Shown here piece by piece: positions 34,901-43,147 of a stretch of DNA of 45,716 nucleotides. The notes under the pieces are model-generated. The model was not told the origin of the DNA, searched no databases, and was given only the letters and a program-made list of their open reading frames with translations. Position numbers and translations under genes: made by a program. Source of the DNA: an uncultured bacterium (GTDB lineage: Bacteria; Actinomycetota; Coriobacteriia; Coriobacteriales; Coriobacteriaceae); NCBI GenBank assembly GCA_905214525.1, contig CAJMMN010000017.1:1-45716 (forward strand), given 5' to 3'. Positions within the stretch are counted from its first letter, which is position 1; every line of letters starts with the position of its first letter.

Positions 34901-37900
34901 ACGGTGACGAGGCCAGCGCGGGTCCCATAGGTGCTCTCGTTGTAGTACCAGAGTTGCTTACCAGAGTATTCGCCCTTCGAGTCGATCTCGCTGCCGAATG
35001 TGACCTTATCGTTTGTCTGGTCATCCTTTATAAAGGTATACACCGCCGAGCCGGTCTTCCCCTCGCCGTAGCCAAAGCTCTCAAGCAAGCTTGCACGGGT
35101 AAAGATGGCGTTGTTCGTAGCACTCGGCACGTTGATGGTACCAAACGTCGCCGTAACCTGGTCGGCACTCGAACCCACGCCCAGTCTTCCAAAAAGTGAG
35201 GTTGCCACCTTGGTGTTGCGGCCGTATCCCGTAGCCGTGATGTTCTTCGCGCTCAGGTTCACGTACGTCTGCATCTCGTTTATAAGCAGAGGCATATAAG
35301 CATCAGCGCCCGTGGCCTCACTAGCGCCATCGACGGTCAAATTGTTGAGCGTAAGGCCATCAATCGAGATTTTTCTAATAGTGGTGGTCGTGCCATTGTT
35401 AGACCCATACACGTAGCGACACACCAGCGCGCCCGAAGAGCTTCCACCCGCGGCGGCAATATCATTCTTGCTTCTCCCGTCATTGACAACGGGCCCAACA
35501 GTGCCACCCAAAGTGACGGCATTCACCGTAAGATCGCCATTTGCCACCGTTCGGAAAAGACCGCAGTGCATGTTCTCGTGCTGGGTAGCAGCAGAGTTCA
35601 GCTTGTTGCTTTTCTGCTCGGCCTTGATGTCGGAGTAATGGAAGGTGATGGTCGCATTACCAACCGTCACCTTTCCGTTCGGCTGGGTGGGATAGTAACT
35701 ATAGCCCGTCAAATCAATTTCGACGCTTCTGCCGCTTTCGCCGCCGATGGCCACGGCGTCGTTGAACGCTTGCGGCACAATCATCGAGCGAATTGCGGCT
35801 GGAGCATAGCGATAAGCAGACCATAAGAGCAGCTTTTCCGCCGTATCGATTTTGCTAATTTTGGAGCTGCCTTGCCCAAGTGCCGCATAGGCTTTGTCGA
35901 GGTTGTAGTAATACCTCGTCCAGGCATTCGTGTTGTGGTTCTTGCCGAAATCGGAACGGTTGCGATAGCTGTTGTCGTTTCCCGGCTCTCCGCTCATGTC
36001 GAGCTTGCCGTCATTAACGCCGTCTTTGGTATGAAGCGAAACGACGACATTCCATTCGCCGTCCATGAGTTTGCTGGCGTCTTTATTTCCATAGGCAGGC
36101 CTCGTGCTGTTGCCGACCCATTCATCAAACGAAGTAGCATTGTCGTTGCTTTTGATTGCCGTGTTGTTGATTTTCACGCCATTGCCCGCAGCAACACCAT
36201 TGACCTTATATGCAGTGTCCCAACCCGCCTTGTTCTCCAGATACAAGCCGCTATAAGTTTCCACTCCATATGTTGTGGAATTCTCCGTCCTACCGCCTCG
36301 ACCGATGAGCAGACCAAGCGTTGTAGCGCTCTCGGCATTGATGGTTGCACCAGAAAGATCGATGGCATAGTTGTTGATAACCCAGTGACCGCTGGCTGCA
36401 TATACGAGCCCGCCGAGTTCACCTGAGCTGTTTGCTGTTATGGAAGCGTTGTTCGTCTTGAGAGCATACGTGCTGTCGCTGGTGTTTGCGCTATCCCCGA
36501 TGGTGACAACCGTATTGCCCCAGCTGTAGCCCAAAAGACCGCCAGCGCCGTTCTTCGCGTCACCGTTCTTGCCAACGGTCATGCTGAACGAATTGAACGT
36601 AAGTCCTGTGATGTTGACGTTGGTCGTATTCGCCGCGGTGCCCTGAGTGATGCAGCCGATAAGGCCGCCAATCTGGGATTTCTTATTGCTCGCGCTGTCG
36701 CCCGCGGTAATCGCATTTTCGCTCGCGGTCGCGTCACCGACCTCGAGACTCGTCACGTTGACGATAGCGACAACGTCCGCCACATAACCGATAGCGCCGC
36801 CAATGCGCGTGTTGCCGTTGAGGGTAGCGCCCGTTTTGACGGTCGCTTGCGCCTTCGTGCTGCCACTTATGTTGCTGCTGCCGAAAGTAACGGTTCCACC
36901 ACCCCTCACGCTACCAGCAATGCCGCCAATGTTGACATCGTTGCCGAACGTATCATCGCAGGTGATTTTCGGCTTGCACGTAACGCCGCTGAGCGTTGTC
37001 TTGCCAGTGATAGTTGCCGCAAGCGAGCCAGCGTCGACGCCTAAGCCGTTATCGAACTTCATAACGCCATCGACGGTGAGGTTATTCACCGTCGCGCCAC
37101 CGCCGATAGCGGCAAAGAGGCCCAGACGGCTGTGCCGGTAAATCTTGCCGTTGCCTTCAGTCGAATCGTTTGCGCCAAGCGCATTGCCGTTGCGCGTACC
37201 GTAAGGTTCGCCAATCGCCAAGGTAACGGTATGATGGTTGCCCTCGACAGCCCCTACGAAGGCATTAACTTGCCCGGACCCATCACATGCAAGACCTTCA
37301 AGGCCTGTACCTCGCAGGTCAATGTCGGAAGTAATTGAGATAGCATTCCCACTATTACCATACCAGCTCGTAATATTAGCCGTGCCGATGCCGAATACAC
37401 CGCCAAAGTAGCCGTTCGTTTGGACCGTCATGGCAATGCATGCGAATGTATCCGCATCATTAATGAGGTATGTACCCGACTTCCCGTCACCATTTTGGGA
37501 CCGTAGCTGATAACCCCAAGAGTAGCCAGCACTGCTGCCAGCATCTGGAGCACCACTCAGATTGCACAACGGCTGATAAAAGGTGCTTTCATCAAGTTTA
37601 ATAAGATCCTTGCTGAGCTTGCCCTCCTCTCCGGTCAGGCGGATAACCTGGTTATAGGTCAGGTCATCGATCCTCGCCGCAGCAGGACGTTTGTAAAGCC
37701 AATAATTATCGTTCGTTGCCTCAGCATCCGAGCCTGAACCTAGAGCAAACACCAATGGGGCGCATCCATCCAAGGATCTAAGAATTTGGCTGGTATTACC
37801 GTTGGCCTCGAGCTTGCAATCGGATAAATCGGTAGTCCCACGCAAGCGCAAGACGCCGTTCCATGCCGAACCCACAATTCCGGCACCACATGCGATTGAT

Positions 37901-39897
37901 TCGTTTTTATCAGTTTCAACGCGAACGTCCCCGCAGTCCAGAATTCCAAAACGCGAACGCCCGCCCACGCTATAGCCGCTATCCAAGGCGCCAACAACAC
38001 CGCCAAACCCGCAGTTCTTTCCATTGGCTTTTGGAGAATGGCACGTGACGTCCGCGCCGTCAACGATTACAACGCCTCCAGTATTGTTGCTCTTTGCCAC
38101 CCAGCCGACCAGGCCTCCTGCCAGTCGCGGCGCGACGCTGCATGTAGTATCAACCGAACAGCGGTTGCCCGCGGCACCCGTCTTTATATGAAGGGTGTTG
38201 TTCGACTTCTCTGTGTTGGTCACATCCTGAACTCTACCGACCAGACCGCCATAGATGGAGCTGGAGCCCGTCACCAGTTTGCTAGTATACGAGCCACCTG
38301 ATATTGCGACATCGCCGTTCGTTGTGTCCAGGAGACCGAACACGCCGCCCGCGCCCGTGTCCCCACTTTGGCCAAGATTCACGCCCTCGCCCGTATCGAT
38401 TTGGTCGTTGTTGGCAAACTCGACCGGGCCGGCAAAACTAACGTCGCCGATGAAGCCGCCGGAACTTTTGCTGTTCGCATCGCCGACGTTGGCGGGACAG
38501 GTGAACTTCTTGTTGTCCGCGCCCAGCGCGAGCCTGGTCGCCTTACCGATGAAGCCGCCACTGGCGGTGGTGCCCTTGACAGTGAGCATGTGCAGGTCGA
38601 GAGCCTCCGTGACGTTGACTGTGGCGCCTGTGTTCGAACCGACGAGACCTGCGACACCACCGGCGGAACCGCTTGCAGACTGAACGGTAGCAGCGGGAAC
38701 ATTAAGGGTGCCGACGTTCAAAGTCGCGCCATCCTCGACCGTGCCTACGAGCAGACCGGCATTACCGGAGCTCGTCTCGACGACACCGCCCGCGGCAAGG
38801 CTAGCGGGAAACTTAACAGACCCCACCGTAAAGGTTCCGCTCTTGACTGTATTCGCTAAAAGACCGATGTTTCCCGCTGCATTTACGTTGAGCTTCTCGA
38901 GAGAACCGGCAGGGCCATAGGTGACCTCTGTAGTAAGGTCACCCATCGCCTCACCCAAAAGGGGCGCCGTCAGAGCGGAAGTCGTATCCGTCCCGCCGGT
39001 ACCTACGGGATCTGCGATGTTGACCACAGCGTTGAGCGTCTTGCCCCCACCGCTGACCTTCGTAGCGACCATCGGCGCGCTATAGGTAGTTGCGCCTATC
39101 CACTTTATCTTGACCGTATTGTTTTGGTCAGTCAGTTTGAAGTTATTGAAAACCGTCCGGTTAGACGTAAGCTCAACAGGGCTATCAACGCCATTCAACG
39201 ACCTATAGATTTTGCCTTCAAACGGATGCTCATCACTGCCAAGGCCCTGGAAAGACATGCCGTTCTTAGCCGACTCGGTGAGCTTCGCATCGCCCGTGAT
39301 GATAACCTTGATCTGCGCATCATAGTAAAGCGAAGCGTCGGCGTTAGACAGGACGGCGAACGCCTCCGACGACTTGACATCAAGGCTTCGGATTCCGCTC
39401 CTGTCGTCTTTGCGTACGATGTTTTCCGCGCCGTTCGCCTCGAGCAGCTCGACAAGCTCATCGAGATTTGTAATCGTCGCACCCGCCTGGTCCTCAGCGT
39501 CCTCCGAAGTCGCATCATCGGCATCTTGCTCGGCGTCGTCAGCGGCGGCATCGTCAGCGGCATCGTCGCCTTCCGTCTGGTCGCCCGTGGAATCGGAACC
39601 CGTAGCGTTATCGGTGGTATCGCCTGCTGCAGCGTCATCCTTCGCCGCGTCATCCTTCGCCGCGTCATCCCCAGCACTGTCGCTTTCGGCGCCGGTATCA
39701 CTCGACCCAGACCCGGTCGTGACATCGCTCTTGGTCTCGCCGCTCTCGGCTGCGTCCGATGCCTCCGCAGCCGCGGTGGCAATCTCGCTCGAGATGTTCT
39801 GCCAGCCTGCCGCCACGGCGGCGACCGTGGGCGAACATGCCTGGAGCACCATGACCACCGTCATGAACTCTGCGAGTATGCGCTTTGCCGTTCTCAT
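28996..39897 (-). CDS. Giant secreted GLUG-like repeat protein (3633 residues), probable adhesin or surface fibre
   Basis: A signal sequence (MRTAKRILAEFMTVVMVLQA, then CSPTVAAVAAG) allows cleavage at an A-x-A site or, less likely, lipidation at Cys21 (L-Q-A-C). Residues about 34-140 are an acidic Asp/Ala/Thr/Ser-rich linker. About 270-2700 contain close to thirty G-G-(L/F/V)-(I/V)-G units such as GGLVGRV, GGFIGDV, GGVVGSI and GGLIGRS spaced by beta-rich segments, as in GLUG-motif proteins; a long beta-solenoid is likely. About 2700-3633 look like several beta-sandwich domains. There is no LPXTG motif or C-terminal TM helix, so the mode of attachment is unknown. Last gene of a four-gene operon with three SipW-substrate-like proteins. 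Base composition is visibly more AT-rich than the flanking backbone. ATG preceded by agagg. No enzymatic motif was recognised. Confidence 0.85.
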   Translation of the reverse strand: MRTAKRILAEFMTVVMVLQACSPTVAAVAAGWQNISSEIATAAAEASDAAESGETKSDVTTGSGSSDTGAESDSAGDDAAKDDAAKDDAAAGDTTDNATGSDSTGDQTEGDDAADDAAADDAEQDADDATSEDAEDQAGATITNLDELVELLEANGAENIVRKDDRSGIRSLDVKSSEAFAVLSNADASLYYDAQIKVIITGDAKLTESAKNGMSFQGLGSDEHPFEGKIYRSLNGVDSPVELTSNRTVFNNFKLTDQNNTVKIKWIGATTYSAPMVATKVSGGGKTLNAVVNIADPVGTGGTDTTSALTAPLLGEAMGDLTTEVTYGPAGSLEKLNVNAAGNIGLLANTVKSGTFTVGSVKFPASLAAGGVVETSSGNAGLLVGTVEDGATLNVGTLNVPAATVQSASGSAGGVAGLVGSNTGATVNVTEALDLHMLTVKGTTASGGFIGKATRLALGADNKKFTCPANVGDANSKSSGGFIGDVSFAGPVEFANNDQIDTGEGVNLGQSGDTGAGGVFGLLDTTNGDVAISGGSYTSKLVTGSSSIYGGLVGRVQDVTNTEKSNNTLHIKTGAAGNRCSVDTTCSVAPRLAGGLVGWVAKSNNTGGVVIVDGADVTCHSPKANGKNCGFGGVVGALDSGYSVGGRSRFGILDCGDVRVETDKNESIACGAGIVGSAWNGVLRLRGTTDLSDCKLEANGNTSQILRSLDGCAPLVFALGSGSDAEATNDNYWLYKRPAAARIDDLTYNQVIRLTGEEGKLSKDLIKLDESTFYQPLCNLSGAPDAGSSAGYSWGYQLRSQNGDGKSGTYLINDADTFACIAMTVQTNGYFGGVFGIGTANITSWYGNSGNAISITSDIDLRGTGLEGLACDGSGQVNAFVGAVEGNHHTVTLAIGEPYGTRNGNALGANDSTEGNGKIYRHSRLGLFAAIGGGATVNNLTVDGVMKFDNGLGVDAGSLAATITGKTTLSGVTCKPKITCDDTFGNDVNIGGIAGSVRGGGTVTFGSSNISGSTKAQATVKTGATLNGNTRIGGAIGYVADVVAIVNVTSLEVGDATASENAITAGDSASNKKSQIGGLIGCITQGTAANTTNVNITGLTFNSFSMTVGKNGDAKNGAGGLLGYSWGNTVVTIGDSANTSDSTYALKTNNASITANSSGELGGLVYAASGHWVINNYAIDLSGATINAESATTLGLLIGRGGRTENSTTYGVETYSGLYLENKAGWDTAYKVNGVAAGNGVKINNTAIKSNDNATSFDEWVGNSTRPAYGNKDASKLMDGEWNVVVSLHTKDGVNDGKLDMSGEPGNDNSYRNRSDFGKNHNTNAWTRYYYNLDKAYAALGQGSSKISKIDTAEKLLLWSAYRYAPAAIRSMIVPQAFNDAVAIGGESGRSVEIDLTGYSYYPTQPNGKVTVGNATITFHYSDIKAEQKSNKLNSAATQHENMHCGLFRTVANGDLTVNAVTLGGTVGPVVNDGRSKNDIAAAGGSSSGALVCRYVYGSNNGTTTTIRKISIDGLTLNNLTVDGASEATGADAYMPLLINEMQTYVNLSAKNITATGYGRNTKVATSLFGRLGVGSSADQVTATFGTINVPSATNNAIFTRASLLESFGYGEGKTGSAVYTFIKDDQTNDKVTFGSEIDSKGEYSGKQLWYYNESTYGTRAGLVTVDNKEANADTPQFGGYLPYVKKGNVNENKVQYHEIKVNQRVPKLTTGCGTYGDPYTITKATELNTVAEYINTQNPSDGWEVTIAADQETLCQRRSSSKDASNEVTYVYKQASKTWVRMIGNDIDPNDTLDDTTMHSYLQSAYYSIEPENDKGESTDTLELDAAVFQGLGNKDYPFRGVIVGNLRGSSQAATQATIKIHNSKDTGALSGLIPYSYGSVVSNLNIEYSGKAASIAHKNKDASGVPGAFFGGVIGCIMGGDNIIDGVSVKASGGFSVAGAAGDNGGAHLVPVGGYVGAVAGGGVIFRNSSRGDGALNDWHSAGASLYDNPYVGRVIDGYAFSELTDDKSLDNTDRNYKVNNLDTSKTGCIKTDATQGRYRGDDANSSAITTTVNDSQGLLVLSAIISSGAAGGSANTNTTNDAYGTYAGSRAYMGGNNAKGVYQFGNKQYGKVRNASYTHVGRPASAAEDFANAISDDMKSPGIQLEGNALGYAGDGSGVNSPYLVKKYATWQTGNICAAQVSGMDLQFKAGETYDMTTYGTGYTGLSGRYYSNACASGKGADRDRIVPLVACINGNGATIKVGSKEASKVYGVTEYADDNYKLTGVGALFGTVTYTSTNVLDSIGTPATDGAAATGNGGYTVQNLKFDDCNISLTYINAAGASSGAGNEQVGVGLLAGTTANASSLADYGKYAGITTNSCRVNGPNNVGGLLGASGYGSRRTDKDTTLLVNRNDTSNSNTRYSPVKLYDCSYSNMDISGVQNVGGFVGKLNQNSAGGVWAKTNMPIAESSTIMSTAASARTGGIVGLAGGGFLVNTDDAGTPSQGAGKAEISNVTLQPAASSATEGTGGLIGRSENGIVSVYNLCIHGDVQNKTVFGVRGSNNLKYVAGAVGEAASGGAFKFDSCVIKDIYLGARECSAGLIGDLKGGCALEVKNSTITGLVVDGSYSGGVVGSIGNTANSVTLLNSTIGENNFTGSKNAAWNSSLGSCSGGVSGDGRGSFRLVNVLMDRNIFGAQTSQGYLFGNSSSADLVNVFVAGIAIRPNSASESLKLMRNSSGTDDLKKVNKKSYIAFAAYEDKLSDAKGATLYGNDAANGNVTVAVSPYVTTSPTSGLVVRASDADTAGRYLFGDGMNVGLATAIQNPSSPGVANRYTYTNIGGINDDGAYQNTSSYNAKSVASMFNANNDASDSKVATDFPVLVISGTDNTTAKSYLNIITNGGFSDACRLNNENGTNPHVTAKADVFQLKDGVFVKDDDASNNPTLRVVNNGKNNMSFSPSSDWDNGKGRFTLLTVTFTEAGQSYNVQVPIVVKRKLEIDFAATYDYGIKFKEKDYANLGKDAHVLTSFGEPMTGLLTWTYNSANGKEVDFGWDSYMAAGGSMKGLGKSILFNGADGRLPQGTQLTLIDANVDGRAGGREYHYTVGEGGATSVSLSGNDGFKDSAGNPYQERWLSEILDVSATQDGAGTWTVCDNEAEATAKAKLDGKWTLFKVAGADVPSNSRYTLKVPKEKDTGREKRASESVYLVVNVPKSGDGVTQASINGFTASSIDSNSSGGRISWNLHHVLRTGGDDNQNGTASTYSILSNYGQEVNDGKPEARTPVSKSTDGAAYVLSLDVTDTITFNPSQSYADSDSLFYQLDTSLCKYGANNTLTGVSSFPSGTSAIAKFYVAIDNQNYKWDGEDWAKCDSSTPAFTQTVTDTGDDSLKLKLDCDLARIRKRATGGSFTVRTAVEEIRLTPDGCNKVISLSKQSGEDACTKMSYTAKLSTRKEGLNTSSLTQTKRGNVGYYRMDTGDTTITLSAPDKSQLGINVDDLRPIANGTIGLGATYELGGLSNAAEAIANADSVVYTLALQRRGTDGTYESVTDDISNYVTVTESKLAAVAPSGSTITFTDSKENGKFKTKNGNTTFSLPFTVKVNTQVEQREQFYANYRLVMTASLVKGDVASAKPQSPDYVTYTLTRVNLNGIDH

Positions 39898-39921
39898 CGA
39901 TTCCGTACCTCTTATCCTAAA

Positions 39922-39939
39922 AACTCTGCTTCCAGAGTT
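39922..39939 (-). terminator. Short hairpin with T run between the third small gene and the giant gene
   Basis: On the minus strand aactctg pairs with cagagtt around gaag, followed by ttt. It overlaps the stop codon of the 314-residue gene and may act as a partial terminator or processing site that lowers expression of the giant gene. Confidence 0.45.
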
Positions 39940-40882
39940 ATTGAGTCTCCGTCGTGCCCGTCAGGGTAGTTCCGCTCACCCTAATGCCCAGGTCACCCCA
40001 GTCACCGGGCGTCTTGCCGTCCGCTCGGTAAAAGTTGACGATCATCGAGCCAGGCTCCATGGTGAACGTAACCGTGTGATTTGTTTTATCCGCCGTCACA
40101 CCATGGTTGGTCTCGAAGAACGGATCGATCTCCACGTTCTCCCCCCACGTGAGCGTGACGTTTGCCGGTGCGCCCGTAACCGTCACACGGTAGTTGTACG
40201 CAGCGTAATCAGCAAACTTGCCAGCCTCATCAACCAGCGCGCCCTCAACCGCAGCGGTTTTGACCTCGGCCTTCTTTGACGGCACGACTTTCGCCGCCAG
40301 ACAGGTGAGCTCGGTGCCGGGGCTCTCCTTCGAAACAACCATGGCCTTAATCACAAAGTAGGCATGTCCCAACTTGTCCTCAGGAAAGGTCACGGTGTAA
40401 TCGTTCTTGGTAGGCTGATTCTCCGGAAGCTTGACGTTTCCGGCGGGTTGGGGCGCATAGCTCCACGTGGCACCATCGAGCCCATACCCCTCGACCGTCA
40501 AGGTATACGTCACGTTTTTATCGTTGCAGAAGTTGCTGTTGCTCAGCAAATAGTTATAGATGCTAAAGGTGAAGCTGCACTGCTTGTTGTTGGGATATAC
40601 CGTAACGGAGCGCTGGGCGCGGTCGAGCTCTTCGTTGCCAGGCGCACTCATATAGCCCGTGAGCAGGTCGCTCGCAAACAGGCTCTGCGCGGTGCCCGTT
40701 GCGGCGACGGACTTTAGAAATCCGTTGGCGGTGTAGGCGGAATAGGTAAAGTAACCACCCGTCACGAGCGCCACGGCGCAAGCAAGTGCGATTGCTGCCA
40801 CAACCAGCTTATTCTTGGCTAGGCTCTTGCTTTTTGCCAGCTGCTCGCGCTCGGCATCCTGCTGCTTCTCTCGCTTCTCCAT
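39938..40882 (-). CDS. SipW-substrate-like single-pass surface protein (314 residues)
   Basis: A charged cytoplasmic tail (1-25, Lys/Glu/Gln-rich) precedes one TM segment about 26-47 ending in TGGYFTYSAYTANG, then an all-beta extracellular part. The pattern of a late hydrophobic segment with a short aromatic end resembles TasA/camelysin-type substrates of signal peptidase SipW. Repeated beta segments (VTYTLTVEGYGLDG, YNYRVTVTGAPANVTLTWGE) suggest two immunoglobulin-like domains. There are several Cys residues. It starts with aggagaggg upstream, 14 bp after the previous gene, and is followed 40 bp on by the giant gene. No recognised enzymatic function. Confidence 0.72.
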   Translation of the reverse strand: MEKREKQQDAEREQLAKSKSLAKNKLVVAAIALACAVALVTGGYFTYSAYTANGFLKSVAATGTAQSLFASDLLTGYMSAPGNEELDRAQRSVTVYPNNKQCSFTFSIYNYLLSNSNFCNDKNVTYTLTVEGYGLDGATWSYAPQPAGNVKLPENQPTKNDYTVTFPEDKLGHAYFVIKAMVVSKESPGTELTCLAAKVVPSKKAEVKTAAVEGALVDEAGKFADYAAYNYRVTVTGAPANVTLTWGENVEIDPFFETNHGVTADKTNHTVTFTMEPGSMIVNFYRADGKTPGDWGDLGIRVSGTTLTGTTETQ

Positions 40883-40896
40883 GTGCGCCCCCTCTC

Positions 40897-41736
40897 CTAC
40901 TTACCGCTCGTGTTGCGCGCGATCAGGTAGATCACATCGGTCTCTTTGGCGCTCTCGTCCCACGAAAGCTTGATGATAAAGTTGAGCGTGTCATTGTCAG
41001 TCGAGCCGTCGAGCGTCTTAGCGTTGAGTTCGCTCTTGCCGAATTTCTTGTATCGGTAGAGCGGGCGCGCGTTGCGCTGGACGTTTTGATAGTCCTTGAA
41101 CGTAGGGTCGCTTGCGCCCTCGCCCGGCACGGCTGCCAGACCGTCGTTCTCCTTGTTGATATATTCGAAGCTCGTAAGCAGGTTCTCTCCGGTTGCTTTC
41201 CAGCTATAAGATTTGCCGTCTGCGGTACCGCTCACGTCGGGCGTCTGGAGCGCAGACGTGTTCTCGGCTCTGTACAGCTCAATAGTGAGACCTGTAATGT
41301 TGGTCGTATTCGCGAGTTGCAGCTCAAAACCGTCACCGCCCGTTTGCACGCAAAACGCGCGCTTGAGCGTCACCGTGTTGCCAGTCTTGGTATCGCCGTA
41401 TTCGGGGTTGTAGCTCAGGTCGATCTGCTCTGTTGCCGTAGCGTTGGGGCCCAGCACTTTGAGCTCTGCCGGCTCCTTGATCTTGCCGACGGTGGAGCCG
41501 CGATTGGCATCGACGAACCATCCGAGCGTCAATCCCAGCAACACGAGAAGCACGGTAAGCAAGCCCATGATGGCAAGGGATTCGCGACGGTGGCCGCTCA
41601 CCCAAGCCTTGATACGCTCGATGCGGCCAGCCGGACGCGCTTCGCCGTGCGAGCCGAACCCGTTGCCGCCGGGGTTTGCCGCTCCTTCGTTGTGTTTGAT
41701 ATCGCCCTGCTCGCGGGCATTAAGCTGCTCGTCCAT
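40897..41736 (-). CDS. SipW-substrate-like single-pass surface protein (279 residues)
   Basis: A 50-residue polar cytoplasmic tail, a TM segment about 53-74 ending in TLGWFVDANRGSTVGKI, and a beta-rich extracellular domain to the C-terminus. The W-F-x-D/A-N ending is the typical border of SipW-type signal regions. The domain carries LKVLGPNATATEQIDLSYNP and, near the end, LNFIIKLSWDESAKETD. ATG at 41736 immediately follows the stop of the first gene, with aaggagg about 11 bases upstream inside it, so the two are translationally linked. No close functional match is recognised. Confidence 0.72.
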   Translation of the reverse strand: MDEQLNAREQGDIKHNEGAANPGGNGFGSHGEARPAGRIERIKAWVSGHRRESLAIMGLLTVLLVLLGLTLGWFVDANRGSTVGKIKEPAELKVLGPNATATEQIDLSYNPEYGDTKTGNTVTLKRAFCVQTGGDGFELQLANTTNITGLTIELYRAENTSALQTPDVSGTADGKSYSWKATGENLLTSFEYINKENDGLAAVPGEGASDPTFKDYQNVQRNARPLYRYKKFGKSELNAKTLDGSTDNDTLNFIIKLSWDESAKETDVIYLIARNTSGK

Positions 41737-42795
41737 TTATTTATCCGCCTCCTTGGCGGTAAAGCGCACGCGAATGTACTTGACGTTCTTGCCGATAATC
41801 TCGTCGGCGTTGTTGTAATAATTGGCGCAGGTTTCCACATCCGCAGAGGACATGCCGGCTCCGACAGGCGGAACCGCGCTAGGCGCCTGACCTGGCACGC
41901 TCGTGCTATCGGCGCGGAAATAGCACGCGTGGTTATTGTTGATGTCGCCGACGAGGGTCGTGTATCCCCCCTCGTCGCCTGTGTTAGCGAAAAGGTTGCC
42001 ACCGTAGCCGGCGTTGCCCGTGCGAACATAGCTCTTGAACTGCTCCGGCCAAATCCAGTAGAGGGTTTTGGTGACGGTTTCGGTCGTATTGTTTGAGCCC
42101 TCAGCACGAAAGCTCTTCGCCGGAATGGTAAAGCTCTGTGTGATGACGGTGACGCTCGCTCCGTCCTGGGTCACCGTGGTTGTCGTGGGAACCAGCGGAT
42201 TGGAGTAAAAGCCAGAGGTGTCTTTGCCCTGGAAAACCAAGATATGGCCGCGCACCAGATTTTTAAGCGAGTTGATGATCTCTTCATTTTTCGATGCGTC
42301 CGTAGCAGTGCCGTCCGTGCCCGCAACGCTCGTCTGGACAGAAATCTCCCAGGTCATCTCCACCGTAATATCGTGCAGGTCGTTGCAGAGCGGCTTGACG
42401 TTGAGCTGAAGCTGGCCCGCCGACCCCGGAGAAAGACTGCCATCGGCACTCATGTTATTGAGGTTGAAAAGATTGTTCACGGCAAGGCTTGTACTGTCCG
42501 ACGCGTAGTTGTCCTGGGCGTCGTACTTACCTGCTGTGCCGCCCTGCGTTCCCGAGAGCACAAACCGTGGGCCCTTCGCCCCGATCGTACTCCCCGTGGC
42601 ACTCACTCGGTTATTCGCGGCAAACCAGGCCAGGCATGCAAAGATGGCAACGATGGCGGCCAGCACAAACAGACCGCTCACCAGGAAATCCTTCCAGAAA
42701 TCCTTGAGGGTCCGCACATGCTCGTCGGCAGCTTGGCGGTACTCGGCCGCCGTCTTGTGCTGCTGGAGCTCGCTATGTCGGTCCATGCCACTCAT
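41737..42795 (-). CDS. SipW-substrate-like single-pass surface protein, first gene of the operon
   Basis: 352 residues from ATG 42795 (agggc about 6 bases upstream); an earlier ATG at 42828 has its ribosome site directly abutting and is less likely. A polar, probably helical N-terminal tail leads to a TM segment about 36-59 ending in CLAWFAANNRVSATG, the most typical SipW-type border of the three. The rest is an all-beta extracellular domain (QLQLNVKPLCNDLHDITVEM, VTVITQSFTIPAKSF, VKYIRVRFTAKEADK), as in TasA-like fibre proteins. No sipW signal peptidase or sortase gene lies in this window. Confidence 0.72.
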   Translation of the reverse strand: MSGMDRHSELQQHKTAAEYRQAADEHVRTLKDFWKDFLVSGLFVLAAIVAIFACLAWFAANNRVSATGSTIGAKGPRFVLSGTQGGTAGKYDAQDNYASDSTSLAVNNLFNLNNMSADGSLSPGSAGQLQLNVKPLCNDLHDITVEMTWEISVQTSVAGTDGTATDASKNEEIINSLKNLVRGHILVFQGKDTSGFYSNPLVPTTTTVTQDGASVTVITQSFTIPAKSFRAEGSNNTTETVTKTLYWIWPEQFKSYVRTGNAGYGGNLFANTGDEGGYTTLVGDINNNHACYFRADSTSVPGQAPSAVPPVGAGMSSADVETCANYYNNADEIIGKNVKYIRVRFTAKEADK

Positions 42796-42879
42796 CGTTT
42801 GCGTTTGCCCTGCTAGCGGGCGTGCCATCCTTTCCGCTCGGTCGCGTTTATCCGTTGTTCGCAGGTAGAGAATTCAGGC

Positions 42880-42946
42880 AGAATACAACACCGTACGATA
42901 AGGTAAAAGAATAGCATTGACCTGCGGCTTGCTCCACAACGCAAGC
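42880..42946 (-). promoter_or_regulatory. Promoter region of the giant-protein operon
   Basis: Two candidate sigma70 promoters on the minus strand: TTTACC (42907-42902) with TATTCT (42885-42880), spacer 16; and TGGAGC (42936-42931) with TATTCT (42913-42908), spacer 17. A 6-bp inverted repeat, gcttgc...gcaagc (42927-42932, 42941-42946), overlaps the second and may be an operator. The rest of 42829-43030 shows nothing else. Confidence 0.45.
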
Positions 42947-43030
42947 CTTAATGATGTCTTAAAGATTACGAACAGCAGCCACGCCCATATGCCAAGGACT
43001 TGGTGCAAACTAATCTGCCCCCTGCACCAA

Positions 43031-43073
43031 AACCGGGGTGGGGCCCGCTGTTCTTGCAGGCCCCACCCCGGTT
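43031..43073 (-). terminator. Terminator of the OYE-family gene
   Basis: A perfect 15-bp stem (43031-43045 with 43059-43073) is followed on the minus strand by ttttggtg. It lies 75 bp past the stop codon and isolates the flavoenzyme gene from the giant-protein operon. Confidence 0.85.
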
Positions 43074-43147
43074 GATGGTCTATGTGCGCAGGGACGCAGT
43101 CGGGCGGGGCGGATCCGTGCTACCGCCCCGCCTGGCCGCGAAGTTAA

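Noticed and set aside
28996..39897. LPXTG cell-wall anchor or C-terminal membrane anchor on the giant protein
   Set aside because: The C-terminus ends TLTRVNLNGIDH with no sorting motif, hydrophobic helix or basic tail.
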